Of a DNA stretch of 64,000 bases, positions 40,513 to 51,310 are shown in pieces. The stretch is from the NCBI RefSeq assembly GCF_963966145.1, contig NC_091046.1, forward strand, positions 26,164,001 through 26,228,000. The letters run 5' to 3'. The notes below the pieces were generated by a model. The model was not told the origin of the DNA, did no database searches, and saw only the letters and a list, made by a program, of their open reading frames with translations. Origin of the DNA: Tenebrio molitor (Eukaryota > Arthropoda > Insecta > Coleoptera > Tenebrionidae). Each line of letters opens with the position of its first letter. Position 1 is the first letter of the stretch. The translations under genes and the position numbers were made by a program.

Positions 40513-41127
40513 ATGAGTGATATTAGTGATTCCGAAAACGAAGTGGATATTATAGAAGAAACTTTGAATGTGGGGTGCGTCACAAATAAAGAATTTTTGA
40601 AACTAACGACCTCAACGTGTAATTATGAAGACAAGGAAAATTTGGGGTATGAAAATTTTGATAATACTAATGTCGCGGCAAGTTCGCTAATATTATTTCA
40701 TTACAGCGGCAAGGAATGCCGACCACAAGAGCCATGTGAGTTTCCAGAAAGTGCTAACATCTTGTCTTCAACTTCTGTCTACATAAATCAAGAATTTTCG
40801 AAACCAGCGAACTCAATATGTATTCAAGAAGACAAGGAAAATCCGGGGTATGAACATTTTGACAATTCTAATGTCACGGCAAGTCTGTTAACAAAATTAT
40901 TTCATTGCAGCGGCAAGGTAGGCCGACTACAAGAGCCGTGCGAGTTTCCAGATAGTGCTAACATCTTGTCTTCAACTTCCGTCTACATAAATGAAGAATT
41001 TCCGAAACCAACGATCTCAATGTGTAATCAGGAAGACAAGGAAAATGCGGGGTATGAAAATTTTGACAATGCCAATGTCGCGGCAAGTTTGCTAATGCTA
41101 TTTCGTTGCAGCAGCAAGGAAAGCTGA
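40513..41127 (+). CDS. Unknown protein with about 67-residue tandem repeats
   Basis: Starts MSDISDSENEVDIIEETLNV. Repeat units of about 201-204 bp follow, each with QEDKENxGYENFDNxNVAAS, LLxLFHCSGKxxRLQEPCEF and PESANILSSTSVYINxEF. Three units are in frame; a fourth (41192-41400) follows after the stop TGA at 41125. The acidic, repeated make-up resembles no domain I know. Each unit contains TTTCATTGCAG/CGGCAAG, which looks like a splice acceptor, so exon structure may differ. Its start lies 340 bp from the divergent Myb-like gene. Confidence 0.5.
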   Translation: MSDISDSENEVDIIEETLNVGCVTNKEFLKLTTSTCNYEDKENLGYENFDNTNVAASSLILFHYSGKECRPQEPCEFPESANILSSTSVYINQEFSKPANSICIQEDKENPGYEHFDNSNVTASLLTKLFHCSGKVGRLQEPCEFPDSANILSSTSVYINEEFPKPTISMCNQEDKENAGYENFDNANVAASLLMLFRCSSKES

Positions 41128-41400
41128 CTACAAGAGCCGTGTGAGTTTACAGAAAGTGCTAACATCTTGTCTTCAACTTCTGTCTACATAAATGAAGAAT
41201 TATTTTCGAAACCAACAACCTCAATGTGTACCTAATCAAGAAGACAAGGAAAATGCGGGGTATGAAAATTTTGACAATGCCAATGTCGCGACAAGTTTGC
41301 TAATGCTTTTTCATTGCAGCGCCAAGGAAAGCCGACTACAAGAGCTTTATGAGTTTCAAGAAAGTGCCCCCACATCTTGGCTTCAACTTCTGTCTACATA

Positions 41401-41990
41401 AAAATTATTATAATAATCGATTAATTTTGAATAAACTTTACTTACCGTTCTAGAACACCAAAAATTACTTACCATCGAGTTTATCGTTAGCAACGAGTAA
41501 ACAGAGCTTACCATCTTGAAAACAGACGTGGTAAACAACCAAATAGAGTACAATCGCGCAAAAATAAATTAAAAACATTTAGTACTTACGCTTCATTTTC
41601 CATTATATTTCTTCGTTTTGCTTTAAATTTTCAAATTTCATTCGCGCACCGCAAAATTGATGACAGTTGTCACGTGATCGAGAGCAAAGTTTGCAACTCC
41701 ACTGCTCCGCGCGCAGTTTGAACTTGAAATTGGGTTGTAAATTCGGTTGCAAGAGAATTGGAAATATTTGCGCTACAACTGCAGTTTGCATCGCTAACTT
41801 GAAATTGGGCCATAAAAACTCGACATCTCTTATTGTCAAATTGGTGAATTCATCGCATCACAAGCTCCGGTCAGACAACTCTACGGACATAACCTACAAT
41901 AATTTATAATTCTTCGTCTAGGGAACTGAGAAATTTTACTTTTGTAGCCAGATCATCATGATTCATGAGCATTATTATACATACACAATA
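41401..41990. other. No gene recognised
   Basis: A possible tiny first exon on minus (ATGGAAAATGAAGC before GTAAGT, about 41605) is too short to support. TTGAACTTGAAATTGGG recurs (41717, 41797) as TTGAAATTGGG words. Confidence 0.35.
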
Positions 41991-41994
41991 AAAA

Positions 41995-42812
41995 TAAAAA
42001 TGTTATCATTACGGGCGATTTCAATATTGACACCAACAAAGACAGAAGAATTCCTTCATAGACTTACTTAATAGTTATGCTTTACATCTCAATGTCAAGG
42101 ACAATACGACATCTTCATCATGCATAGACAACATAATCACCAGCATTTACAACAAAGTAGACGTAGATGTCTTAGATCCTCATCTTTCCGATCACTATGC
42201 GATCTTTCTCGACATGCAATACATTGAAAAAATCAAAGTGGATTGTGTAATTTGGACAAGACAAATGACAACAAATAACATAAAACATTTCTGCGAAAAC
42301 CTCGATTGGGTGGACTGGGGGTTCGTGAATATTAATAATAATACTGAAAATCAGTGGTGGTTTGGCGAAGAACTTGAATGAAAACGAAAGGTACTTGAAG
42401 CGTTAGATGTCGTTAGAAAATGAACAGGTTCTCCACAAACTAAAAATCTGTATAACAAACTCAGGATTGCATATAAAGCAAGCATCAACCAGGCAAAGAA
42501 AAACTACTACAGCAATTTAATAGAAAATTCCAACAACAAATCGTCAACAATATGGAAAATAGTTAAAAGCTTAAATTGAGTAAACTACCATGAAACTGTG
42601 CCGCATCTGACAGCAGATAGTTTTCAACAATTTTTTGGCGAGTCAGTTAAGCACATAGCCGATGGAAATGACAAATCTCCAATGACATCTGTAAAGAAAT
42701 TTATCACATCAAATAAAAATTCTTTTTTCCTAAGACCAACCACTTCACAAGAACTGGCAAACTCTAATACCAAAGACATCTATGATATACAGGGTGATCC
42801 AATTTTTTTTTA
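41995..42812 (+). pseudogene. LINE endonuclease C-terminus and linker
   Basis: Reads VIITGDFNIDTNKDRRI, then IDNIITSIYNKVDVDVLDPH and LSDHYAIFLDMQY. GDFN and SDH are catalytic motifs of the apurinic-type LINE endonuclease. After stops: LYNKLRIAYKASINQAKKNY, FQQFFGESVKHIADGNDKSP, NSFFLRPTTSQELANSNTKD, the linker before RT. RT itself is missing; the frame ends at TACAGGGTGATCC, possibly the end of another insertion. Confidence 0.7.
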
Positions 42813-43087
42813 AATGCTCTAGCAACTTTATTTCTTGTCCAATTTCAATAAGCGATATATCAAATGAAAAGGCGTTTAAGGGACTATGAACTGCCATATA
42901 ATATTTATTTTTTAAAGAAGCAGTTTAAGTGGGGAGATATTTAACTTTCTTATTTTAAATTGTGACACATGTTTTTCATTACTTATTTTTAAAGTCACTA
43001 TTTTTCTAAACATTGCTGTATAAAAATATTATTTGTTTTTTGAAAAGTTTCGAAGAAATAAAAATGTTTAATGTAATTTTTCACATG

Positions 43088-43256
43088 CAACGATGCAACT
43101 AATCATGAAAAGTTTCTGGGCGTCGTCATAGATTCAAAATTAACATGGAATGAACACATAAGTGAAGTAGCAAATAAACTCTCCAGACAAATATATTTAT
43201 CCAGAAGTTCAAATCAAATCGTGTCAAATGAAACTTTTTCTAATTTGCGTTTATAA
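43088..43256 (+). pseudogene. LINE post-RT fragment
   Basis: Reads NDATNHEKFLGVVIDSKLTW, NEHISEVANKLSRQIYLSRS then a stop. KFLGVxIDxxLxWxxHI is the region after the RT catalytic core. It is probably the same copy as 41995-42812, with the RT core replaced by the non-coding 42813-43087. Confidence 0.65.
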
Positions 43257-43665
43257 TACGTCTGTAAACGTCAGTCAGTAGGAGGCGTTTATGGCTATCT
43301 GTAAAAGTACACTGTACTTTAATGAATTTAGGGTTATTTAGTTGTTAAGAGTTGGATCGGTGATGCGTGGAATGTGACAACTGCAAGTATCTGTCAATTG
43401 TCAACCTCGGCTAAATTTTCAATTAATATCGCTGAATTGGTTCGCTGTTTGTTGGTCGTTACTTCCGTCTATTTTTAACTGAAAAAAAGGTTACGTTTTG
43501 GATATTCCTAATTAAATAGTAACATAAACAAGTCCCGCACCTATATCAAATCTGCTGGGAAAAATCAGTAAGTCCAATTCATGTTTGTATTTTTATGGTT
43601 GTACCTACTATAAACAAGACACGTGCCATCGATTTAATCATCATTGCTTCTTTATTTTCTTTTCT
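43257..43665. other. Non-coding
   Basis: No gene or clear repeat found. Confidence 0.4.
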
Positions 43666-43689
43666 ACACTTTTTTCAATTGTATTTCAG

Positions 43690-43945
43690 AAACCATCACA
43701 TGTAATTCAGATTAGTTAACTTGATTTCAGAAAACATAAATTGTAATTCAGATTTGTCAATTGTATTTCAGAAAGTGTTAATTGTAATTCAGAATAGTAA
43801 ATTTAATTTCAGAAAGAGTTTGTAATTCAGAATAGTTAATTCAATTTCAGAAAGCGTTAATTGTAATTTAGGATATTAAATTCAATTTCAGAAAGCGTTA
43901 ATTGTAATTCAGAAAGTATCAATTGTAACTCAGATCAACAACTTA
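43690..43945 (+). repeat. Tandem repeat, unit about 45 bp
   Basis: About five to six degenerate copies of TTAATTGTAATTCAGAATAG and TTAATTCAATTTCAGAAAGCG. Inverted relatives (TGAATTACAACTGACGAATTG) appear at 46135-46165, on the other side of the RING-transposase gene, so these may be subterminal repeats of that element. Confidence 0.75.
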
Positions 43946-44071
43946 CTTGTACATATTATTATCTCAAACAACCATGTATGTACCGATATGTATAGGTTGT
44001 ATTTTTTTTCAATATAACAATTCTTTACAAAATTAACAGAATACAATCATATTTAACGGCCTACTAATATG

Positions 44072-45580
44072 TCATCCCTTGCTAAAGCGGCAGCATGATG
44101 TATGGTGGTGTGCACGAGCACAATCTCCCCCGGTAATAGTATCTTTTGCCGCATCAATAATTTCCTCCAAGTAAACCAATCTTTGTTCTATAACCCCAGG
44201 TGCCACTACTTGGGGAACACGAAGATGAGTTTTCGTGTAACACTTAACTTTAGACCAAATACACTCAATAGGATTTAACATTGGTGAGTAAAGCTACGGT
44301 TTCTAAGGGTACGATTATGTTGGAGCTGCGATGAGCGATAGAAGCGGCGATAAGAGCGAATTGTCATTTGAAAACCATGGCAGTTCGTTCTTGTCGCCGC
44401 TTTTATCGCTCATCGTAGCTCCAACATAAACGTATCCGGTACTCACGGTAAGTCGTGCGCCGCGCACAACCGCTTAAATCCAATCAGTTGATACTGATGG
44501 AAGCGTTTTCTTAGAAAAAGTTCAGCTGAACGCATTGTTGGCGTATGAGTTGGGTGGTGTACGTCGTAATCTGTTTCGACTTGATTTGGACGCAGTCGTT
44601 GACTTGAGCGCACTGTGAGTTGTGCGTCGCGTACTTTTCTAAGAAACCGTAGCTTAAGGTCCCAACCTTAACATTGTTGCGGTGGTTCCATTGGTAACTG
44701 CTTCAAGTCTCAAGTGGCACGGAGCGTTATCACAAACTATCATCAAATCCGCTAACTGATTTCCCATTTCTTGCCAGTGTTGTAATAATGATGTTGCCCA
44801 AGCATTCGCCAAATTTGCGGTGAATGACCCTCTACGCCGCTCCATTGTTACAACTCATGCTGTTGAAATTGCTCCAATTAAATACACATTTGGACCTCTT
44901 GCCGCTGGAAGCTGCTGTATTGCTCTGGACCCAATACGAGCACGCCCTCTTGTTCGGCGGCAAACAAATTAAAATTCGTTTCATATTCGAACATATTCTG
45001 CTTGTTTCCGTTTGTTTTCTTCTATGTTCATGGCGGCTGGTTCACAATGTGTTTGTTTTATAGTGAAAACCTTCCCTTCCAAATAATTTCCCACTGTGGT
45101 TACCGATAACATATTTCGGAAAATTTGCAAAATTTTCTGTTGTAGCTGCTTTAATGTGATGCTGCACTCTTCTTCTACCCATGAGATCATTACATCAATC
45201 TGTTTATCAGTTAGAATTTTTGGTTTAATGCCTCCTTTGTGTAACATAAAGTCACGTCCTGAATGCACCCATTGAAATGCTGTCCTATATTTTACATCTA
45301 ATGCTACCGCCAGAGCTACCCAATCTTCGCCTTTGTTGGCACATGCTACAATCCTTTCTCGATTTTGGCACATATGTTTCTTGTAACGTTGTCTTTCAAT
45401 AGGCTCACTTTCATTCGAAATAGTTCTACAAATTGGACAAAACGCTTCTTGACCATTCTGTAAGGGTTCAGCACATTTTCTGTGTAACAGGTGTCTACAT
45501 GGTAGCAATCGAATCACTGCATTTCTTGCCATTGATACTCGACAAATTGCACATTGTCTTTTATTGCTTTCAACTGTCAT
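44072..45580 (-). pseudogene. RING finger fused to IS630/Tc1-type transposase
   Basis: One open frame of 199 residues (45580-44981) carries a RING finger at residues about 9-50 (CAICRVSM; LLPCRHLLHRKC; FCPICR, a C3H2C3 pattern). Helix-turn-helix units follow (WVALAVALDVKYRTAFQWVH; LTDKQIDVMISWVEEECSIT). After a deletion that removes the first Asp block, the DDE domain goes on: NLF, RRTRGRARIGSRA, MERRRGSFTANLANAW, MIVCDNAPCHLRLEAV (second Asp), and, beyond a nested MITE, MLNPIECIWSKVK (Glu). The transposase family is known in many animals; the RING fusion I do not recall as described. Stops and the deletion make this copy inactive. Confidence 0.75.
44293..44652. mobile_element. 360-bp MITE, TTA duplications, with inner palindrome
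   Basis: AGCTACGGTTTCT(T)AG ends are inverted. The target word TTA is duplicated: removing the insert rejoins LRLGP-YSP-MLNPIE in frame. Within it, 44309-44437 is a second palindrome (TTATGTTGGAGCTGCGATGA...TCATCGTAGCTCCAACATAA). Confidence 0.8.
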
Positions 45581-45699
45581 AAATTCTCATTTTTCTCCTT
45601 TGTAAACTGCCTCCTAACTGCTCTAAAGCAAAAAATAGCAGATAACCAACCGTTGCCCTAGAGTCCCTAGACAACACATTCAAAGTGACATTTCTTGAA

Positions 45700-45978
45700 A
45701 AATTTGTCAAAACTGTCAAAAGGAAATGCGAAATAATTTTTAATAGATTTGGAAGCTTTGGGGACGTCGTTTCAAACAATAAAGTTTTGTATACAACTCG
45801 TTTCTGTGCAAATTGGGTTTTTCTAATTGCCCGAGAGGCCAGATTGAAATACGAGCGTAGCGAGGATTTTAAGGCTTCAAGGGCTTAAAATCCTCGCTAC
45901 GCTCGTATTTCAATCTGGCCTCTCGGGCAATTAGAAAAGCCCAATTTACACAGAACCTCGTTGCATAAATAACTATTA
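45700..45978. mobile_element. Box-palindrome element, copy e
   Basis: The arms GCAAATTGGGTTTTTCTAAT...TGCCCGAGAGGCCAGATTGA...AATACGAGCGTAGCGAGGAT and inverse pair almost perfectly over about 75 bp. It is bounded by GTATACAACTCG (45787) on the left and by ATAAATAACTATTA (45965-45978) on the right. The outer left part shares CCAAATC...TTTTGACA words with copies d1 and g. Confidence 0.85.
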
Positions 45979-46169
45979 AATTCATCATAAAAAATATTGA
46001 ACACTTCCTGTCAAACTTTCCTGTTTAGTAATTATTGCAAACATTTATTACCAACAGGATAACAAACTTTGTTTTTACATAGAAGTACCAACCTATTTTG
46101 AGAATATCATTTTTATATCAATAAAGTAACGAATTCTGAATTACAACTGACGAATTGTGAATTACAAAT

Positions 46170-46480
46170 GATGGACTCTGAAATTGATACAGAATGTGCC
46201 AAAGCAAATGTCAAACTTATAAGACCACCGTTTCTAAGAAAAAAAAAACAGTTGTCAAAAGAAGAGGCAACCCAAATGGCAGATATGTATTGCAAGAGCC
46301 CGAGTACATGTTGAAAGATCAATGCAGCGTATTAAACAGTTTCGAGTCTGCCGTAATGCTGTTACATGGAAATTGTTAGCTGAAATTAAAAACATTGTGA
46401 TAGTTGTAGTGGCACTTACAAATCTATCTCCACCTATTTTAGCTAATGATAAGTTTCAATATTTTTTTAATACATAAATA
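46170..46480 (+). pseudogene. DDE_Tnp_4 transposase C-terminus
   Basis: Reads RPPFLRKKKQLSKEEATQMA, then in a shifted frame RARVHVERSMQRIKQFRVCR, NAVTWKLLAEIKNIVIVVVA and LTNLSPPILANDKF, then a stop. The RPPFLxxxxQLSKEEVxxxxxIAxxRVHVERxxxRIKxF pattern is the tail of IS5/ISL2EU-type or THAP-DDE transposases (the Glu is in HVER). Only the tail remains. Confidence 0.7.
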
Positions 46481-46599
46481 ATATGTAAAAATTAATAGTT
46501 TCCTTGTATTGTAAATAATAATTCATGAATATTTAATCTGTTTATTCTTTTTTATTATAATATGTACTTACGTAATGAAGGTAAAATATGTAAAAAGAA

Positions 46600-47400
46600 T
46601 GCGTTTTTTAATGTAAGAATAAAATCCTTACAAAATTCTTCCTCAATGGGTACAGGAAGTACATATGTACATTGATTTATCAAAACTGGAATAAATGGTC
46701 AAGTCACATGCTGAAATATTTAGTAAAATCATTTCTAATTGTACTTCTCCGAAATAAGGATGCTTCTTATTTATGATGAAGTGTTCACCTAATTTCTTTA
46801 AATATGGTAGATGAGGTACACATTCATTCTACATAGTGCATGTGGAACCTGCAGTTCATAGTTTTTAAAGAAATATTAATTCAGAAATTACTTCATACCA
46901 AGAAAGGGACATTTGATTTCCAATAATTTTGTCATGCATTTATTTTTAATAACAATACCATCAGGACTGCATGCTAGCCATGGGTTCCCCTGTGAAACTT
47001 AAAGACCTATTTCAAACACATCGACGTCATAGTCTTTTCTGTATTTGTTCCTGGCATTTTCTTCATGTTCTGTACCATGTGAAACATATTTCTTGCTGAA
47101 AGGCTTTGGGAAAAAATGGCTAAATGATTTTTTTTCCAATCATTTTTTGAATGTGAACTTTTCCAGTATTTATATACCTAAGCCATAACAACGAGATGCT
47201 GCTACGGAATTTCTGCTCTTTCCACATATCAAAGTTTTTCCGCGTTTTTTCAACTACATCAAATGTTTCACATGGATATAATTGATTGTAAATATCCACA
47301 CATCATTTTTTAATGGGAAACATGTCATCCGCTTAATGCATTATTTTTGTAAAGGTGGACTGATTACCATGGTCAACAATACTTTTAATTAGTTCAACTT
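46600..47400 (-). pseudogene. YqaJ-type nuclease domain, 3' part of a broken gene
   Basis: The minus strand reads, with stops, QLYPCETFDVVEKTRKNFDM, FPKPFSKKYVSHGTEHEENA, NPWLACSPDGIVIKNKCMTK, LLEIKCPFLGMK, and further KKHPYFGEVQLEMILLNISA, CDLTIYSSFDKSMYI. SPDGIV...LLEIKCPF...VQxxMxLL is the YqaJ viral recombinase/alkaline exonuclease fold with its D-ExK site. Such genes are multi-copy in many arthropods. The SWIM-domain part of the same gene lies at 50.6-51.0 kb beyond an inserted transposon. Confidence 0.7.
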
Positions 47401-47670
47401 CATCTCTGATAGGTTTATCTTCCCTGAAACAAACAAACATAAAAACGTAAAGCAACAAAAACAACCTAATAACACTAAGGAAAATATTTGATAAAAATTG
47501 CAAAGGTTCGATGTGCCACATAAAATCATCTGCTGAAATAACCTGCTCAGATTTGAATTATCCCCACGGAAAGATTTTCTATCCCCTAAATGCAGCGTTG
47601 CTTCTAAATTCTGGACAGCTAGAATGATTATTTCATTAACTAAAACTTGCTAAATATTCGACATTAATTA

Positions 47671-50377
47671 AAGTCCATTCATTTTGTATTGAACTTTTCA
47701 AGGTCAAATTATAATTTTTTTCAATAATGTGATTCTGACTTCGAAATATTTTGCCTGTTTACAGTCACTAAACGTCCCGATTTAGTAACTAAATTTTTTG
47801 ACAATTGACATGTAAACATCAAATCAGTTTAACGGTTAAACGAAACCGTGACACCGCGTGGACCGTGTGTTGTTGTGAGATGTTTGGTTACAGAATTCAA
47901 TAATTTATAATTATTGTTACATGCATTTATGGTTGAAAATTACAATAAATAGGCGCAAGGTCCTTGAGTGTACATGGAAACAGTAGTTGTTTTGGTAATG
48001 ATTTAATAACATAGCATGTACAACATACATATCTATTACATGAGACATGACACTCTTCAAGGCAAGTAAGTATCTTGTGCATGGCGAGAATTATATCACG
48101 AACAAGGAAATATTGTAGCGGACAAGAGGGAATCTTGAGAACCCCGACAGACGAGAATATGAGGACAACTGCAAGATGCTGGCAAGCAGAATGGAGGGTG
48201 CTAAGCGGAATGGCTCTTGATACCCAACATTGAGATTTGGACAAAAAGAAAGTGTAGGGAAATGTATTTTCATCTGATCCAGGCACTAAATGGACATGGA
48301 TGTTTTAATAAGTTAATCCAGAATATGAAACAGAGAAAGCGGGGTATGCAAGTGAAAACTGCCATTGGATGAGACATTATCTTGGATTACATAGTTGCCA
48401 TAATGCTCCTGAAAGAAGAAAACTGGAGCTATATGTGATATTGATGGTGAAGGTAGATAATGGGTCATAAGACAAAAACATACTACTACTGTTTCGAAGG
48501 GCATAACTGAAAGGGAGAATTTACAAAGGATCCTAAGAATACTTTATTTAGTATAAAAGAACCATTTTCTGAATAAAATGCATTGAAGAAAAACATCCTA
48601 TTTATTTGCCAAGTGACATGTACTAGGAACTATGAACAAACAAGTGGGAACAAAATTAACATTTAAACTACTTCAATGAATATTCTTTCAGTTGTCTCAT
48701 CACTATCTGAATCTAATGGAGTTTGGTCTAAGTGGAGATCATCATATTTTTGACGTTTTTCATTGGAGAGCGACACAACGCTGATGTCTGAATCTGAATC
48801 ATCAGATGATTCTGCCAAATTTACGATGATTGGTGGCATATCTTTTATTGGAAAATTGCCCATCATTTTATTCCAATCACTTTTAATCAGGTTCTCGCAA
48901 TGTTGAACACTGTTTGCCCACATCTCAGGTGTATAGCTTACTAACGCTTCTTGCCACAATCTAGACACCCTATTTTTGCAAGCAGGTTGCGATCTAATGT
49001 TTTTGTTATAGAACATTTTACAGAACCCCCATACCATTTCGATCGGATTGTATTGGCAATGGTATGGGGGTAGACGTAAGACATCATGACCTTTTTTTGC
49101 CAAAATCTCGTCGATGACATACCTCCTTGTAATCTTAGCGGCATCCAGGTGTGGTTTTATTATATTCCAAATATTCTTTTTTGTCATTGACTCGTCGTAT
49201 GCAATGTTTTTTTTTGTTAGCCACTCCTGTAGTTGACCCTTTGTAGATTTAAATGTAGGTAATTTATCTGCAACCATGGAGTGGTACGGAGCGTTATCCA
49301 TAATAACAACAACTTTCGTATTTATTTTGTCTAAGGCGGGTATTAGTTGTTGTTCAACCCAAGTCTGGAATAATTGACCGTTCATCGTGCGATGGTAATC
49401 CCGGTGTTCTATGTTGCTGTCTAAAAGATAACTGCACCCTTCCAGGAAGCCACCTTTATGACCGGCGTGGAGAACTGTAAATCTTTTTCCTTCCGTTGGT
49501 ATTTTGGAAGGATTTGCCTTTTTGTCAACATCATGAACCCATAAACGGACCTGACTTCCGTTTTGGTAAATCCATGTTTCATCAAGGTATATAAAATGGA
49601 CATTGTCATATTCTAAATATTGTAAATATTTTTTAAGGAAACAAATTTTTTTGGAAATAAGGAATTTACTTTCCACTAAGATTTTCCTCTCGTTTACTTT
49701 TTTATACTTGAACCCCATAGACCTTAATATTTTATACAGCGTAGTTCGACTCAAAGTGTAATTTAACTCTTCTTTGGCGAAATTTAATAAATCATCAAGT
49801 GTAAAGTGCTTGTTTTCTTTATGGAAAGAATAAATTTTTCTCGACAACTCTTCTTTAAAATATACATTTGTATGAATTTCACTTTTTTTGCGAGGTGGTG
49901 GTTTGGAATCGGTCAGTTCCTGACCATTTTCATGGGCTCTTATTATTTGTTTAACTGTACTAACCGCGACCTACATGGGAGAGGTAGTTGATATGACAAA
50001 TTAATTATTAGAGGAGTATTCATTTTTACCGAAAAAATACGGGATAGTTTTTCATGCAGGACAGGAACGGGATAATTTGGGTACGCAATCTTCAACTCGT
50101 CAAAGCAGTTAATAAGGGCTGTTTTTAAGGCAGTCGTCAATAACATTTTCTTTTTTCTTTCAGCCATTATAATACGAGTATGTTCGAAATATTATAAATA
50201 TATTTGATATTTGCGTGATTTTTATTGCTTTAATTTTGAATTCAAAGTTTGATCTGACAGCGCATGTCAGATTTTGAAAACTTAGTGACATAAAACCTCA
50301 TGGTCAAAAAATTCCTAAATATTCGAATACCAACATAACTCGAAAACGTCAAAGTTCAATACAAAATGAATGGACTT
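47671..50377 (-). mobile_element. Complete IS630/Tc1-mariner element with long D-E spacing
   Basis: Perfect 27-bp TIRs (AAGTCCATTCATTTTGTATT...GAACTTT) are flanked by TA at 47669-47670 and 50378-50379. The element is 2707 bp and has one intact gene. Sequence between 47700 and 48600 is non-coding. It sits inside the SWIM/YqaJ pseudogene. Confidence 0.9.
48663..50167 (-). CDS. DDE transposase, Sailor (DD82E)-like, intact, two exons
   Basis: Exon 1 is 50167-50030 (MAERKKKMLLTTALKTALIN... to LSRIFS), the intron is 58 nt (GTAAAA...TGTAG), and exon 2 is 49970-48663. They join in phase to give 481 residues. HTH regions: VAVSTVKQIIRAHENG, LSRTTLYKILRSMGFKYKKV. The catalytic triad is YLDETWIYQ, VVVIMDNAPYHS and YNPIEMVWG; 85 residues separate the second Asp from Glu, against about 34 in Tc1. 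A long spacing is the trait of the Sailor/DD82E group as I recall it. An acidic tail (SSDDSDSDISVVSL) closes the protein. It would excise and integrate the element at TA. Confidence 0.9.
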
Positions 50378-50387
50378 TATGTATGGT

Positions 50388-50608
50388 CGGTGGACATAAA
50401 AAACTGGGCCAGTTAAAATTTCTTTTATGTTGTTATTATCAGGTAAATGGATTGTTAAAATAAAACTTATTTTTAAAATTAGGTATTGTTCTTATCTTTT
50501 GATCAGGTGCAATGCCGTATCTAACTGAATTGCAGAAACACCGAATTTTTTTATTTTGTATTCGAAGAGTTGTCATTTTTGTCCCAGTTTTTTCTGTCCA
50601 CCGACTGA
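50388..50608. mobile_element. 220-bp MITE
   Basis: GTCGGTGGACATAAAAAACTGGG on the left is inverted at 50581-50608 (CCCAGTTTTTTCTGTCCACCGAC). Non-coding. Confidence 0.75.
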
Positions 50609-50614
50609 AGTATT

Positions 50615-51010
50615 AAATGTCGCACTGTTTATTTTGCAATGGCAAAATTCGTCCAACGGCACAGCTTCGACTGTCTCCTTAACTTTGGCTTTTCTTTTCC
50701 CCCATACCTGTTCGATATCTGTACAACTGAGCTGCTCCAAATGATCGACCCTATTTTTTTTTAAGTAAATAGTTTAGGTTTTTTGAAAATTGCTTACTTA
50801 TTTAAATACAACAAAACTGCAACGATATGTTTGCATTTTCTCCCAGCACCGGCTTTACAAGAACAGGTACAAATCTAGTTCGTGTAACATCAACCTACCT
50901 ACAAAGCCATTTAAATAGGTAAAACAACTTACCTGCGCTTAAAGATACGTCGATTTTATGTGGGCTGTCGTTAATATGTGAGGAACGTAAACATTTCGAC
51001 CATTTTCTTG
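50615..51010 (-). pseudogene. SWIM zinc-finger part of the YqaJ-type gene
   Basis: Exon pieces on the minus strand: KWSKCLRSSHINDSPHKIDV before GTAAGT (about 51005-50932); ICTCSCKAGAGRKCKHIVAV, LLYLNK before GTAAGC (about 50885-50797); VDHLEQLSCTDIEQVWGKRK, AKVKETVEAVPLDEF (about 50750-50620). CxCxAGxGxxCKHxxAxLLYL is a SWIM finger; LEQLSCTDIEQxWGK commonly follows it in insect SWIM-YqaJ proteins. The nuclease domain lies beyond the inserted element at 46.6-47.4 kb. Confidence 0.7.
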
Positions 51011-51211
51011 TTCATTTATGTTATGCGAAGGAACTCTAAAATGTTGACATATATTATAAAGAACTCCGTAACTGTAATGTAAATAGTAATGTAAAGCTCT
51101 GTCTTTCAGAAGACATCAAAGTCTTCCTTTTACTCGATCAGATAATAATTTGTAACATGCTGTTAAATTTTAAAAGCACAAGTCATTAAAATTTTAATGG
51201 TAATAGGACAT

Positions 51212-51303
51212 ACCGTATGTTTCAAAAAATTTCTGGTCAAGTAGGTCATGAAAAACAAAAACGTATGACTTAACTTGAATAATCCAGGCGTAAATGTGAT
51301 TAT
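51212..51303. repeat. Orphan copy of the 56.95-kb mariner terminus
   Basis: CCGTATGTTTCAAAAAATTT...CTGGTCAAGTAGGT and AATAATCCAGGCGTAAATGT match 56955-57050 closely. The matching right end was not found, so it is a solitary terminus, directly followed by a palindrome. Confidence 0.8.
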
Positions 51304-51310
51304 CATTAGT

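Larger units (their letters stand above)
40191..41400 (+). repeat. Segment duplicated at 62876-64000
   Basis: From TAGTATATTAAGTATAAAGA onward this segment matches 62876 to the window end, with scattered substitutions and small indels (e.g. 6 bp missing at 63046). The match starts only 17 bp upstream of the Myb-like gene's start codon, so the second copy lacks that gene. Confidence 0.9.

Noticed and set aside
41592..41612. Short first exon (MENEA before GTAAGT) on minus
   Set aside because: Five codons and a donor are too little evidence.
43690..43945. CRISPR-like array of about 45-bp units
   Set aside because: The units are contiguous and degenerate with no unique spacers.
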